In this document: piece after piece, positions 26,791-34,489 of the stretch
Position numbering within the stretch: the first letter of the stretch is position 1
How the letters are laid out: each line of letters starts with the position of its first letter
Origin: Lachnospiraceae bacterium 28-4
Lineage (GTDB): Bacteria > Bacillota > Clostridia > Lachnospirales > Lachnospiraceae
Direction: 5' to 3'
DNA: 64,000 nucleotides
Assembly (NCBI GenBank): GCA_000403275.2
Contig: KE159600.1
Location: forward strand, 641,708-705,707
Program-made: the position numbers and the translations under genes
Notes under the pieces: model-generated
Database searches by the model: none
What the model was told of the DNA's origin: nothing
Seen by the model: the letters and a program-made list of their open reading frames with translations, nothing else

Positions 26791-27057
26791 TCACCTCTCT
26801 CCGAATTTTTCTGCAAATAATTTTTCCATAGCAGCGGCGGCGGCCTCTTCGTCCGGTCCTTCTATTTCCACCGTCACGACATCACCGTGTTTTGCATTGG
26901 CCATCATTACCCCTGTCACGTTTTTTAAATCAAAACTTTGCCCGTTTTTCTTTACATGTACGCTGCTTTGGAATTCCCCTGCAGACCGGGTAATACGGCA
27001 CGCCACTCTTGAATGAAAACCGAGTTCATTCAATACTTCAAGTTCTCTCACAATCAT
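26791..27057 (-). CDS. HPr-family phosphocarrier with divergent active site
   Basis: 88 residues. Standard HPr fold length and the phospho-His in NELGFHSRVA (His15). Compared with canonical HPr, the usual Arg-Pro after the histidine pocket is Arg-Val, and the regulatory Ser46 site (KSIMGVM pattern) reads KNVTGVMM, so HPr kinase control should be absent. It lies between EI and EIIA, making it a dedicated carrier and not the general HPr. Its ATGA start overlaps EI. Confidence 0.9.
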   Translation of the reverse strand: MIVRELEVLNELGFHSRVACRITRSAGEFQSSVHVKKNGQSFDLKNVTGVMMANAKHGDVVTVEIEGPDEEAAAAAMEKLFAEKFGER

Positions 27058-28751
27058 TTGGTCTTCTCCTCTCTCATAAATTTTATTACCTCCTTATCGG
27101 AAGAAAAATGCAAAACCTGTTTTACCAATTCCCTGCACTTCTCAAACGAACAACAGCTAATGGCCCTTCTTACCCTCGGAATGGAAGGTATGCTTACGCT
27201 CAAATTATCTATTTCCATCCCTACCCATAAAGGAATCAATTCTTCCACTTCTCCTGCCTGCCCGCATATATCTACTTCAATTTCATTTTCATGGGCACAT
27301 CGGCTGATATGATCTATCATGCGCAGCAATGCCGGATGATAATAAGAATTCAACGACGCTACCTTTTCATTATTTCTATCAGCCGCAAATAAATATTGCG
27401 TCAAATCATTGGTTCCGATACTGAAAAAGTCCACAACTTTTGCAAAACGATCCGCCATAACGGCTGCAGAAGGGGTTTCTACCATCATTCCTACGGCCAC
27501 GTCCCCATGTTTTATTCCGGCCATGTCCAACTCTTGTTTTACTTCATCGATCATATCCCTGGTTCTTTTTATTTCCGACAGGTCAGAAACCATTGGAATC
27601 ATCATTTTCACTGTTCCACATACTCCAGCCCTTAAAATTGCCGATAATTGAGATTTGAAAATTTCAGGATGATCCAAACAATAACGTATAGCCCGATAAC
27701 CTAAAAACGGATTATCTTCCGCAGGAATGTTCAAATAAGAAATATGTTTATCCCCGCCTACATCCAAAGTCCTTATAATTAATGGATCTTTTTCCAATTC
27801 TTTTGCTATTTTGGAATATATCTGATATTGCGTCTCTTCATCAGGAGCTTTGTTCCTTTCCATATAGAGCATCTCCGTACGCATCAGGCCTACTCCTTCG
27901 CCCCCCTGGTTTTTCAACTCTTCTATTTCCGTCTCCGAAGAAACATTGGCGTATACTTTCATATCCTTTCCGTCTTTTGTCTTAGTCTCGCGATGTTTAA
28001 ACCGCTCCAGATCAGCTTTTTCTTCGTCCATTTTTTCACAGTAATCCAAATATTTCTTCAACGCCTCTTTATCCGGCCGGATTATCACTTCCCCGTCGAT
28101 ACAATCCAATAAAACTTTTTCCCCCTTTTTCATCTTTCCAAGTGCGCCTTTTACCCCGATCATACAAGGAATATTCATCGATCTTGCAAGAATCACGCAG
28201 TGGGAAGACAAACCTCCTTTTTCTAAGATAATGCCCTTTAATCTTTTTTTCCCCAATTCCACAACCTGGGAAGGAGTCAAGTCTTCAGCGGCTACGATCC
28301 ATGAACCGTCTTCCATATCGTGTTCCATACCTCCGGATAGTACATTCAGCAATCTTCTTTCTAAATCCGTAATATCCGCCGTTCTTTCGTTTAAATACGG
28401 ATTATCCAATGCGGCTAATTCTGACCGGTAACTTTCCGACTGGCTTACAATGGCATATTCACAGTTTACTTTTTGCGCCTTCACTATTTCTCTTATTGCG
28501 CCAAAATAATTATCGTCTTCCAAAAGAAGGAGCTGAAAATCTAAAATTTCCGCACTTTCTTTATCCGTTTCATTTTGTAATTTCTCGATCAAACGAGTCA
28601 GGGATTCCATACATCCTTTCTTCGCCTCGTCTAATTTTTTAAGTTCCACCTCCACATCTTCCATTTTCTGCGCTCGTATATTCCCTTTTATTTCACAAAC
28701 AGGATACACATCCGCCATTGCCATACCTTTTACCGCTATTGTTCCCTTCAT
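27054..28751 (-). CDS. PTS enzyme I (phosphoenolpyruvate-protein phosphotransferase)
   Basis: 565 residues, near the usual length. N-terminal HPr-binding helical domain, phospho-histidine in KGGLSSHCVILARSMNIPC (residues about 180-200), PEP-binding TIM barrel with GVGLMRTEMLY, IIRTLDVGGDKH and FFSIGTNDLTQY. The C-terminal Cys motif is DICGQAGE rather than the usual CGEMA. Takes phosphate from PEP and gives it to the adjacent HPr. First gene of an EI-HPr-IIA-IIB-IIC operon, so it is a second, dedicated EI (inference; the main one is not in this window). Confidence 0.95.
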   Translation of the reverse strand: MKGTIAVKGMAMADVYPVCEIKGNIRAQKMEDVEVELKKLDEAKKGCMESLTRLIEKLQNETDKESAEILDFQLLLLEDDNYFGAIREIVKAQKVNCEYAIVSQSESYRSELAALDNPYLNERTADITDLERRLLNVLSGGMEHDMEDGSWIVAAEDLTPSQVVELGKKRLKGIILEKGGLSSHCVILARSMNIPCMIGVKGALGKMKKGEKVLLDCIDGEVIIRPDKEALKKYLDYCEKMDEEKADLERFKHRETKTKDGKDMKVYANVSSETEIEELKNQGGEGVGLMRTEMLYMERNKAPDEETQYQIYSKIAKELEKDPLIIRTLDVGGDKHISYLNIPAEDNPFLGYRAIRYCLDHPEIFKSQLSAILRAGVCGTVKMMIPMVSDLSEIKRTRDMIDEVKQELDMAGIKHGDVAVGMMVETPSAAVMADRFAKVVDFFSIGTNDLTQYLFAADRNNEKVASLNSYYHPALLRMIDHISRCAHENEIEVDICGQAGEVEELIPLWVGMEIDNLSVSIPSIPRVRRAISCCSFEKCRELVKQVLHFSSDKEVIKFMREEKTK

Positions 28752-28865
28752 GGTATTCCTCCATATATTTTGCTGATCAAAATGACATATTTTTTTCAGA
28801 AATATGAACTTGATTTTAGTATATCATATACAAAAAATCACTGTAAATATTGTAAAAATATGTTT

Positions 28866-28889
28866 ATTTTCCACATTAAAATGGAAATA
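28866..28889. promoter_or_regulatory. Inverted repeat upstream of the PTS operon
   Basis: ATTTTCCA / TGGAAAT-type arms around CATTAAAA, 115 bp upstream of the EI start in a 246-bp AT-rich gap. A candidate binding site for the PRD regulator; no unambiguous -35/-10 pair was assigned. Confidence 0.4.
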
Positions 28890-28997
28890 TGGCAATTATT
28901 TTATTTATTTACTATATTTAGAAAAAAATAAGCATAAAAATAACTAAAGAAATACCAAATACAAGAGTATTTCTTCAAATCGTTGCAAATTCGACAA

Positions 28998-29756
28998 TTA
29001 AAGCTGTTTTTTATTGAAAAGGCGAATGGCAATCAACACCCCCAAAATGGATAAGGCAATGGAAATAACAGCAGGTATCATAAATTCTGCCGGAACAGCT
29101 TCGCCGGAAATCAAATCTATATTTTTTGAAGTTAAAATGAGCGGATTGAATTTCGCAATCGGTTCTATCATTCCGAGAAAGGATATTATGGCGACAATGC
29201 CGCCTGTAAAGAGTATGCTTGTGAAAGTCTGTCTGAATATCACGCACCCAATCATTAAAATACTCAAGTATAGAAAGCCGATTATCCAAAGGGAAACTGC
29301 CGCAAAAGCAACATTTGAAAGGTGGTTATCATTCCATAAAAGGGCTGTATAACCGTATGCCGCAGCATATCCAATCCAATAACTGATTGTCATAAGCGCG
29401 GCGGCTACCGTATATTTTGCAAGAATAACAGCTTTACGGGATAATCCCTTCGTAACCATTAAAACTAAGGTTCCTTTGGAATATTCATTTGACAGACAAC
29501 TTCCAAACAAAATGATAAATGCACTGAAACCAACGCCGGAAATGTTCTTGTAAAATTGTTTCCATGCGTCCAAAGCGACTGGTTCAGAGGTCATTTCCAT
29601 ATCTGCGGCTAAAGCCGATAATATTTCCGGCGTAAACTTTGCGAGAAACGCACTCATTATACCGAAAATCAGAAAGACTGCGAACAGAATAAGGAAACGA
29701 TAGTTCTTCATATTTTCCGTAAATTCTTTTTTTATAAAAGCAATATATCCACTCAT
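28998..29756 (-). CDS. ABC-2 type permease
   Basis: 252 residues with six predicted membrane helices. KEFTENMKNYRFLILFAVFL at the N-terminus and the segment SNEYSKGTLVLMVTKGLSRK are typical ABC-2 permease features. Start overlaps the ATPase stop by ATGA. With the ATPase and the small PLDc_N-like protein it forms an exporter operon controlled by the regulator at 30964. Substrate unknown. Confidence 0.9.
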   Translation of the reverse strand: MSGYIAFIKKEFTENMKNYRFLILFAVFLIFGIMSAFLAKFTPEILSALAADMEMTSEPVALDAWKQFYKNISGVGFSAFIILFGSCLSNEYSKGTLVLMVTKGLSRKAVILAKYTVAAALMTISYWIGYAAAYGYTALLWNDNHLSNVAFAAVSLWIIGFLYLSILMIGCVIFRQTFTSILFTGGIVAIISFLGMIEPIAKFNPLILTSKNIDLISGEAVPAEFMIPAVISIALSILGVLIAIRLFNKKQL

Positions 29757-30670
29757 TTCACTACCTCCAAAAACAGACTTTCAAGGGACGGCTCCATAAG
29801 TTCTATTTTTACGGGACAAATCCCTGTTTCCGCAAGTTCGCGAAACAATAATTTTTGCACACTTACCATATCTCGGCTATGCAAAATAAGTTCCCTTTTA
29901 TTTTCTTCGGAATGAAGCAGCATTGGCTCTATGGATTTTTGTTTTTTGAAAAGCCGTAAATCTTGATCCGCCGAAAATTCTAAAAGCAAGCTGTCATGTC
30001 CATGTAAAGCCTTAATTTCTGCAAGTGTTCCAGTAACAGCGATTTTTCCCTCATTCAAAAAGGCTGCATGGTCGCAAACGCGCTCTACATCAGAAAGAAT
30101 ATGCGTGGAAAATAACACCGTTGTCGTTCCGCTGATTTCATAAAGAATATCCAAAATCTCTTTTCTTCCTACGGGGTCAAGCGCGCTTGTCGGTTCATCA
30201 CAAATCAGTAATTTGGGCTGTGTGAGCAATGCCTGTGCAATTCCTAATCGTTGTTTCATACCGCAAGAAAATCCGCCGATTTGCTTTGTTGCACTGTTTA
30301 GCCCGACAAGGGAAAGGAGTTCATCACTTCTTTTTGAAATTTCGGTTTTTGATAGACCAATGACTTCTCCGCATAACTTTAGATACTGTATCGGCGTCAT
30401 ATAGTTATAAAATTCTGGAACGTCCGGCAAATATCCAATATATTGATTTGTCCTTGTCTGTCCAAAACAAACAGGCTCATTGCAGACATGGATTTCTCCC
30501 TTGTCGGGCTGTAATAATCCCAACACCATTTTCATAGTCGTTGTTTTGCCAGCACCATTTTTTCCTATGAAGCCAAAGATACTTCTCTCTGGAACAGACA
30601 GATTAAGATTGTCAATGATTTTCTGCTTTCCAAAACTTTTTGATAAATTTTGTATTGTGAGGACGTTCAT
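29753..30670 (-). CDS. ABC transporter ATP-binding protein
   Basis: 305 residues from the ATG at 30670 (GGGGGAG upstream); the longer frame starting at 30772 overlaps the upstream gene and is rejected. Walker A GKNGAGKTTTMKM, signature FSCGMKQRLGIAQAL, Walker B LLICDEPTSALDP, H-loop STHILSD. The C-terminal 90 residues form the usual ABC-2 accessory domain. Partner of the permease that follows. Confidence 0.94.
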   Translation of the reverse strand: MNVLTIQNLSKSFGKQKIIDNLNLSVPERSIFGFIGKNGAGKTTTMKMVLGLLQPDKGEIHVCNEPVCFGQTRTNQYIGYLPDVPEFYNYMTPIQYLKLCGEVIGLSKTEISKRSDELLSLVGLNSATKQIGGFSCGMKQRLGIAQALLTQPKLLICDEPTSALDPVGRKEILDILYEISGTTTVLFSTHILSDVERVCDHAAFLNEGKIAVTGTLAEIKALHGHDSLLLEFSADQDLRLFKKQKSIEPMLLHSEENKRELILHSRDMVSVQKLLFRELAETGICPVKIELMEPSLESLFLEVVK

Positions 30671-30870
30671 TCGTTCTCCCCCTTTCCAAAGACAAAATAA
30701 ATAATCGGTCCAAAGAGCAAAAGGACTACAACAGTTACAAGCCACATGGTTTTGTTTCCAAAGCGATAGCATGGGTGTCGTAGAATGTGTCTTACTGCTG
30801 CTACTGCAAGAGCAATGTCTATTAGCAGAACGGGAACAAGTAATGGCAGAATTTCAAATAATGTGTTCAA
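30667..30870 (-). CDS. Small PLDc_N-type membrane protein
   Basis: 67 residues with two membrane helices (VPVLLIDIALAVAAVRHI and WLVTVVVLLLFGPIIYFVFG), the PLD-nuclease N-terminal pattern seen in short exporter-associated proteins. TTG start at 30870 with GGAGG eight bases upstream. Overlaps the ATPase start. First gene of the three-gene exporter operon. Confidence 0.8.
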   Translation of the reverse strand: MNTLFEILPLLVPVLLIDIALAVAAVRHILRHPCYRFGNKTMWLVTVVVLLLFGPIIYFVFGKGENE

Positions 30871-30901
30871 TATTTTTACCTCCTATTTTATCGTTTCAAT
30901 A

Positions 30902-30930
30902 ATATTATCATAATGATAATATAAAGTCAA
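30902..30930 (-). promoter_or_regulatory. Promoter with 21-bp palindromic operator for exporter operon
   Basis: On the minus strand TTGACT (30930-30925), 17-bp spacer, TAATAT (30907-30902). The perfect palindrome ATATTATCAT-A-ATGATAATAT (30902-30922) covers the spacer and the -10 box. Same design as the promoter at 31536-31564. Confidence 0.85.
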
Positions 30931-30936
30931 TAGAAA

Positions 30937-30960
30937 CCGTCCCTCTGATTTGGGACGGTC
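30937..30960 (-). terminator. Terminator of the regulator gene
   Basis: CCGTCCC and GGGACGG arms around an eight-base loop, 4 bp beyond the regulator stop; the minus-strand 3' flank is TTTCTATT. Confidence 0.65.
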
Positions 30961-30963
30961 ATT

Positions 30964-31506
30964 TTATTTATCTGTATTTTCTGCCGGAGATACGATTACG
31001 CCTATCGTCCGCAGCTTGCGCTCCGAGTTGGGTTCATTTCTTTTTACTGCGCTGATTATTTGAGAAATACTTGTTATAAGAGAAGTCAATTCATCATCAG
31101 AAAGATATAGTGGGGAAAGAGAAAATCCCGTCATATCTTTTTTGATATTGATATTCGGAGAGTGGCAATATTCCTGAAACTGTTTTGCAAACCCAATGAA
31201 ATATTGCATGAAATACTGCATATAGAGTTCGCCGGAATTTTTCTCAACGATCGTTTCTATATCGCTGCTGAGGTTATGTGCCAGCGAATAAGTTTTTTCT
31301 ACCGTACCGCGCACCTGTGTTTCTTCCACCACCTGTAAAATACCATCGCTTAACATTTTTTTGAGATGCCGGTATAAGGTAGCTTGGGGAATGTCGGTAT
31401 AAATATCGGCTAACTGTTTCGCAGTTGCTTTCCCCTGTGAATGTATTTCAAGCAGTAATTTACATTTCACCGGATTTGTAATGCACTCCATAAGCCTATC
31501 TGTCAT
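30964..31506 (-). CDS. Winged-helix transcriptional regulator of the exporter operon
   Basis: 180 residues. N-terminal winged HTH with NPVKCKLLLEIHSQGKATAKQ and PQATLYRHLKKMLSDGIL (helix-turn-helix 20/ArsR-like). The C-terminal half is helical, likely ligand- or dimer-forming. It has its own terminator, so it is transcribed separately from the exporter downstream, but both promoters carry the same operator, so it most likely represses both (inference). Confidence 0.85.
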   Translation of the reverse strand: MTDRLMECITNPVKCKLLLEIHSQGKATAKQLADIYTDIPQATLYRHLKKMLSDGILQVVEETQVRGTVEKTYSLAHNLSSDIETIVEKNSGELYMQYFMQYFIGFAKQFQEYCHSPNINIKKDMTGFSLSPLYLSDDELTSLITSISQIISAVKRNEPNSERKLRTIGVIVSPAENTDK

Positions 31507-31535
31507 CTTTCACCCTCCTGCGTTAATATATGAAA

Positions 31536-31564
31536 ATATTATCATTTTGATACTAAAAAGTCAA
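31536..31564 (-). promoter_or_regulatory. Promoter and operator of the regulator gene
   Basis: TTGACT (31564-31559), 17-bp spacer, TAATAT (31541-31536). Spacer and -10 hold ATCAAAATGATAATAT, closely matching the exporter operator. Autoregulation likely. Confidence 0.8.
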
Positions 31565-31579
31565 TCGACACTTTGATAT

Positions 31580-31897
31580 AGCTCAATTAAAAATGAAGAA
31601 CAGGCGTTGATTGAAGAAAAAATGCGGCAAATACCGACGCTCAATCTCTCCGCCTACGCTCGAAAGCAAGCAAAACGCCGGATAGAAGAACTTAACCGAT
31701 TATTCAAGCCTATTTACGAGGACAACGCCAATGGGAAACTATCTGACAGCATATTTCAAATGCTCTCCGACGATTACGAGCAGGAAGAACTGCGGGAAAA
31801 GCTGTTGCGATTGAATGAAGAAATTAACGAACAGGAAGAACAAACAAAGAACATTGACAGATTCATCAGCAAAGTACAGAAATTTGTTACAATGTAA
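31580..31897 (+). pseudogene. C-terminal fragment of serine recombinase (TndX/Tn1549 type)
   Basis: About 105 residues with no catalytic domain. The open frame begins after a stop near 31574. LNLSAYARKQAKRRIEELNR and the end DNANGKLSDSIFQMLSDDYE resemble the coiled-coil tail of large serine recombinases in Tn916/Tn1549-like conjugative elements. Amino-terminal resolvase and zinc-ribbon regions are missing, so it is inactive. It starts close to the regulator promoter, which suggests the junction of a deletion. Confidence 0.75.
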
Positions 31898-31916
31898 GTG
31901 AAGGAGGTCAAAGAAT

Positions 31917-32027
31917 ATGTAAGAACAAAAATACTACATAGCGGTTGATGAATATGAGCGCAAAATTATTATCAAAGTCGCTCACGCACCAATTAAAAAA
32001 TTCAAGGTTAAAATTATAGAATTTTAG
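31917..32027 (+). pseudogene. TnpW-like transposon protein remnant
   Basis: AGGAGG precedes ATG (31917), but the next codon is TAA. The frame then reads EQKYYIAVDEYERKIIIK followed immediately by VAHAPIKKFKVKIIEF to TAG. The two blocks match both ends of transposon-encoded TnpW proteins, with the middle (roughly 30 residues) deleted. A premature stop and an internal deletion indicate decay. Confidence 0.65.
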
Positions 32028-32031
32028 GACT

Positions 32032-32157
32032 ATGGGACAGACAATATTTGAACAGATGGACGGTACATACACACGGATTGGAGATTATCTCGTCCCCGAT
32101 TTGCAACTGCCCGAAAACGAAGCAAATTCCATTGGAATATGGGGGCAGGGAATTTAA
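32032..32157 (+). pseudogene. TnpV-like N-terminal fragment
   Basis: 41 codons (TIFEQMDGTYTRIGDYLVPD, then LQLPENEANSIGIWGQG) match the start of TnpV-type proteins, which are normally around 120 residues. It ends at TAA inside a GC-rich hairpin (32143-32169). With the recombinase tail and TnpW it forms a compact scar of a Tn1549-like element. Confidence 0.65.
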
Positions 32158-32169
32158 TGCTCCCTGCCC
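32143..32169. terminator. GC-rich hairpin, possible terminator
   Basis: GGGCAGGGA and TCCCTGCCC form a 9-bp stem with a 9-base loop. No T-tract directly follows on either strand, so a terminator role is only plausible. It lies just beyond the stop of the minus-strand 47-residue ORF. Confidence 0.5.
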
Positions 32170-32176
32170 TCACTTA

Positions 32177-32320
32177 TCACTTTTTGTTTGCCCAAAAAGT
32201 AAGATACATTTGAGCTTGCAACTCATGAACAGCAGTCAATGCACTGGTTTTCTGCAATTTTCGCATAGCGTCAAGCACAGGAGTATTCAAAAAATTATAT
32301 GGATTATTGTTTATACTCAT
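32177..32320 (-). CDS. Unrecognised 47-residue protein downstream of AbiEii
   Basis: Begins with ATG (32320) after a clear GGAGG five bases upstream and ends at TGA. Sequence includes NNNPYNFLNTPVLDAMRKLQ and ELQAQMYLTFWANKK. No similarity recognised. It starts 13 bp after the AbiEii stop on the same strand, so it could be a third cistron of the toxin-antitoxin operon. Coding status rests on ribosome site and spacing only. Confidence 0.55.
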   Translation of the reverse strand: MSINNNPYNFLNTPVLDAMRKLQKTSALTAVHELQAQMYLTFWANKK

Positions 32321-32332
32321 AACATCCTCCTA

Positions 32333-33229
32333 CTACATCCACTCATCATTTTGGGCAGTCCAATTACCTGTAAACACTTTGCCTTCTACCGCTGCTGCAA
32401 ACGGCTTTGTCAAGAAGGCTTTTATTGTTTTCAGTACGGTACTATAGTCATCTGTTTTCGTATCTATCTTACGGGTAAACGCTTTCCATTTCTTCTGCAT
32501 AGCGTCATCACTGTCAAAAGTCATAACCTGTCCAAACTGCGCCACCGTAAAACTATGCTCTCTGTTTGTAAAGGTCTTTCTGAGAGCTTCGGATAGTATC
32601 GTTCCATCAAAATCAAACTTATTGGCAAGATAATAAATATCGTAATAGTCTTTCATGCGGCTGGAAAACTCCATCAGACTGAGGATTGCATCAATTTTCT
32701 CAGCAATGGTCGTTTCAATGGAATAAGTATTGATTGTCGGCGCAACAAAATCATCAAGCTGAGTGGGGATTTTTCTTTTTTCCTGCTTTGGCACAATGAT
32801 ATCGCCAACACCAAAATCAATGCCAAAGGGTGTGCGAGTATTTTTAATACGAGCGACCATTGAAGCACCTATACCGGCATATTTCTTCGCAACAGCAATA
32901 GGCGCAATATCTTTTATCTCAAAGGTCACAAAATCATTACCAGTTTGAACTGCAATAATTTCCCCAAGTATGCCCTTTAACTGTTCCGGTGTATTTGGTA
33001 TTTTCCGAAGCAAAAAATCTACATCAACCGTTACTCGGCTATCAAAGTCAGTAAGAGAATAGAGGAACAAGCCTCCTTTTAACACAAGGTTTTCAGCATA
33101 CTTGGACTTTTCCAAACGCCGCAAAAATTCCTCTTGGCAAAAAAGCTGTAAACAGAGTTGATAACTTCTTCCACTTTCAGCAGCTTTATTCTTAAGTCGC
33201 TCCAGCACGGACGCAGCTATATCAGCCAT
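32333..33229 (-). CDS. abiEii: AbiEii/AbiGii-type nucleotidyltransferase toxin
   Basis: 298 residues. NLVLKGGLFLYSLTDFDSR followed by VTVDVDFLLRKI carries the GG/GS-type and DxD features of the DUF1814 nucleotidyltransferase fold used by AbiEii toxins (phage abortive infection, type IV TA). Start overlaps the antitoxin by 8 bp. Acts in the cytoplasm; AbiEii toxins use nucleotides, in some members modifying tRNA (family knowledge). Confidence 0.9.
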   Translation of the reverse strand: MADIAASVLERLKNKAAESGRSYQLCLQLFCQEEFLRRLEKSKYAENLVLKGGLFLYSLTDFDSRVTVDVDFLLRKIPNTPEQLKGILGEIIAVQTGNDFVTFEIKDIAPIAVAKKYAGIGASMVARIKNTRTPFGIDFGVGDIIVPKQEKRKIPTQLDDFVAPTINTYSIETTIAEKIDAILSLMEFSSRMKDYYDIYYLANKFDFDGTILSEALRKTFTNREHSFTVAQFGQVMTFDSDDAMQKKWKAFTRKIDTKTDDYSTVLKTIKAFLTKPFAAAVEGKVFTGNWTAQNDEWM

Positions 33230-33848
33230 TAAGCAGCACCTCCATTACATTCATAACCTTTGTATAAAGCTTCATTTCCTTTGCGTATTTAGACAAATTT
33301 GCAAGATTCTTTTTTTCGTCAGCAGCATAGGCATTGACAGCCTTATTAAAAATTTCGTTATCAAGTTTTGTGCGGTACTTAAAGCAATCGCATATTGTTC
33401 GCTCACGGTCATACAAAGGCAATATTACACCGTTAAAATTGCTTGTGGACTTACCTATATCTAAAAATCCCTTTTGAATATAGTAAGCCTTTATCGGAAA
33501 TTCTTCAATGTTTTTTACGGCACGGTACGCTGTTCTCGGCACAGCAATCGACCATTCACGAGGAGAAAAATCACTATATCCATAGTGAAACAAAGCGGAC
33601 TCAACACAAATAATTCCTTGCGGAAGAAGCTCCCGTATGAGCTGTTCTTCTGTAATACTTTTGCTTTGGGGAAGCTGATAAAATCCTCTACGAATTCTTT
33701 CGATGACTCCTTCTTTACAAAAAGCCGCTACCTCATATTTATTTATCCCGTTAGCAACAAAATCTGAAGTTTTTGCAATGCCGCCGTTATTTTCAATTAC
33801 CGTTTTTAAAATTTCTTTTTTACTCAAGCAGACACCAACTTTCCGCAT
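33222..33848 (-). CDS. abiEi: AbiEi-type antitoxin
   Basis: About 208 residues from the ATG at 33848; a TTG at 33824 or an upstream TTG at 33872 are alternatives, and none has a strong ribosome site. N-terminal winged helix (IENNGGIAKTSDFVANGINK, then VIERIRRGFYQL) and a C-terminal domain typical of AbiEi. It should repress the operon and neutralise AbiEii. Paired with AbiEii in the usual antitoxin-first order. Confidence 0.88.
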   Translation of the reverse strand: MRKVGVCLSKKEILKTVIENNGGIAKTSDFVANGINKYEVAAFCKEGVIERIRRGFYQLPQSKSITEEQLIRELLPQGIICVESALFHYGYSDFSPREWSIAVPRTAYRAVKNIEEFPIKAYYIQKGFLDIGKSTSNFNGVILPLYDRERTICDCFKYRTKLDNEIFNKAVNAYAADEKKNLANLSKYAKEMKLYTKVMNVMEVLLNG

Positions 33849-33959
33849 GCAAAAATTAAATAATGTACGCAATTATTATAGCATACAGATTCGGAAATCG
33901 CAACAACTATATACAGACATTATTCTAAACTTGTATGCTAAAAGTAATTAGCATATTAA

Positions 33960-34199
33960 TTAAATTCCAGCATTTGAAAACCAAAATAGAATAGTATTCA
34001 CCACTCTCCGAAAAAATATACCAAAATTTTTGTAAATGTAGGTTTGCCAAACATATATTGTAATCCTACACTTTAAAATATCACGCAAATCTGTTTTATA
34101 TTGATTATAGACAATTTTTCGTCTATACTTTGGGGTGAAGATGATGTGGTATTTACACATCCACTTCGTGTGGGCAAGCGAATTGGTTTGTTTTGCCAT
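33960..34199 (-). pseudogene. IS200/IS605 transposase (TnpA) remnant
   Basis: From ATG 34199 (AAGGTGA upstream) the first ~40 residues are normal TnpA: SLAHTKWMCKYHIIFTPKYR, RKIVYNQYK. After DLRDILK the sequence loses similarity. The HUH (His-x-His) and catalytic Tyr regions are absent, so a large internal deletion or rearrangement has occurred. Usual length is about 150 residues. Confidence 0.78.
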
Positions 34200-34282
34200 A
34201 AAATCACCTTTCCTTTCTTTTAATAGTGGCCTGAACACCTCTATTATAATGGAAAGGTGATTTTTGTATAACAAACGTCACG

Positions 34283-34299
34283 CACCCGCATAGCGGGTG
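34283..34299. other. IS200-type subterminal hairpin
   Basis: CACCCGC-ATA-GCGGGTG, a 7-bp stem with a 3-base loop, 84 bp upstream of the TnpA start, where the left-end hairpin recognised by TnpA would lie. No right-end hairpin was found beside the truncated gene. Confidence 0.6.
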
Positions 34300-34375
34300 G
34301 TTAATATTTCGCATGTTTCCGTTTCTCTGTTGAGAAACTCCAACATACTCAACAGGGTCTATCCGACCCACAAAA

Positions 34376-34413
34376 GGATACGGTGTAACCCATTTACTAA
34401 GTCACACCGTACC
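34376..34413 (-). terminator. Hairpin downstream of the SurA-like gene
   Basis: GG-TACGGTGT and ACACCGTA-CC arms with about a 17-base loop, 77 bp beyond the stop of the minus-strand foldase gene; short TTTT on the minus-strand side. A candidate terminator. Confidence 0.5.
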
Positions 34414-34489
34414 CTACATAAAAAACTTCCTTATCTGGCGTTATCTAACCGGAACCCTTTTTTATAAACTACTTTATGAATAACATATT

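Noticed and set aside
30671-30772. Upstream extension of the ABC ATPase gene at 29753
   Set aside because: The extra residues overlap the small membrane protein gene in another frame and precede the real ribosome site.
31917-32027. Stop codon at codon 2 of the TnpW-like frame as programmed recoding
   Set aside because: The frame also lacks its middle, so simple decay is the better explanation.
34316-34345. GTTTCTC...GAGAAAC hairpin next to the IS200 remnant as a second element end
   Set aside because: The stem is short and is not matched by a TnpA-type recognition sequence; it could be chance.
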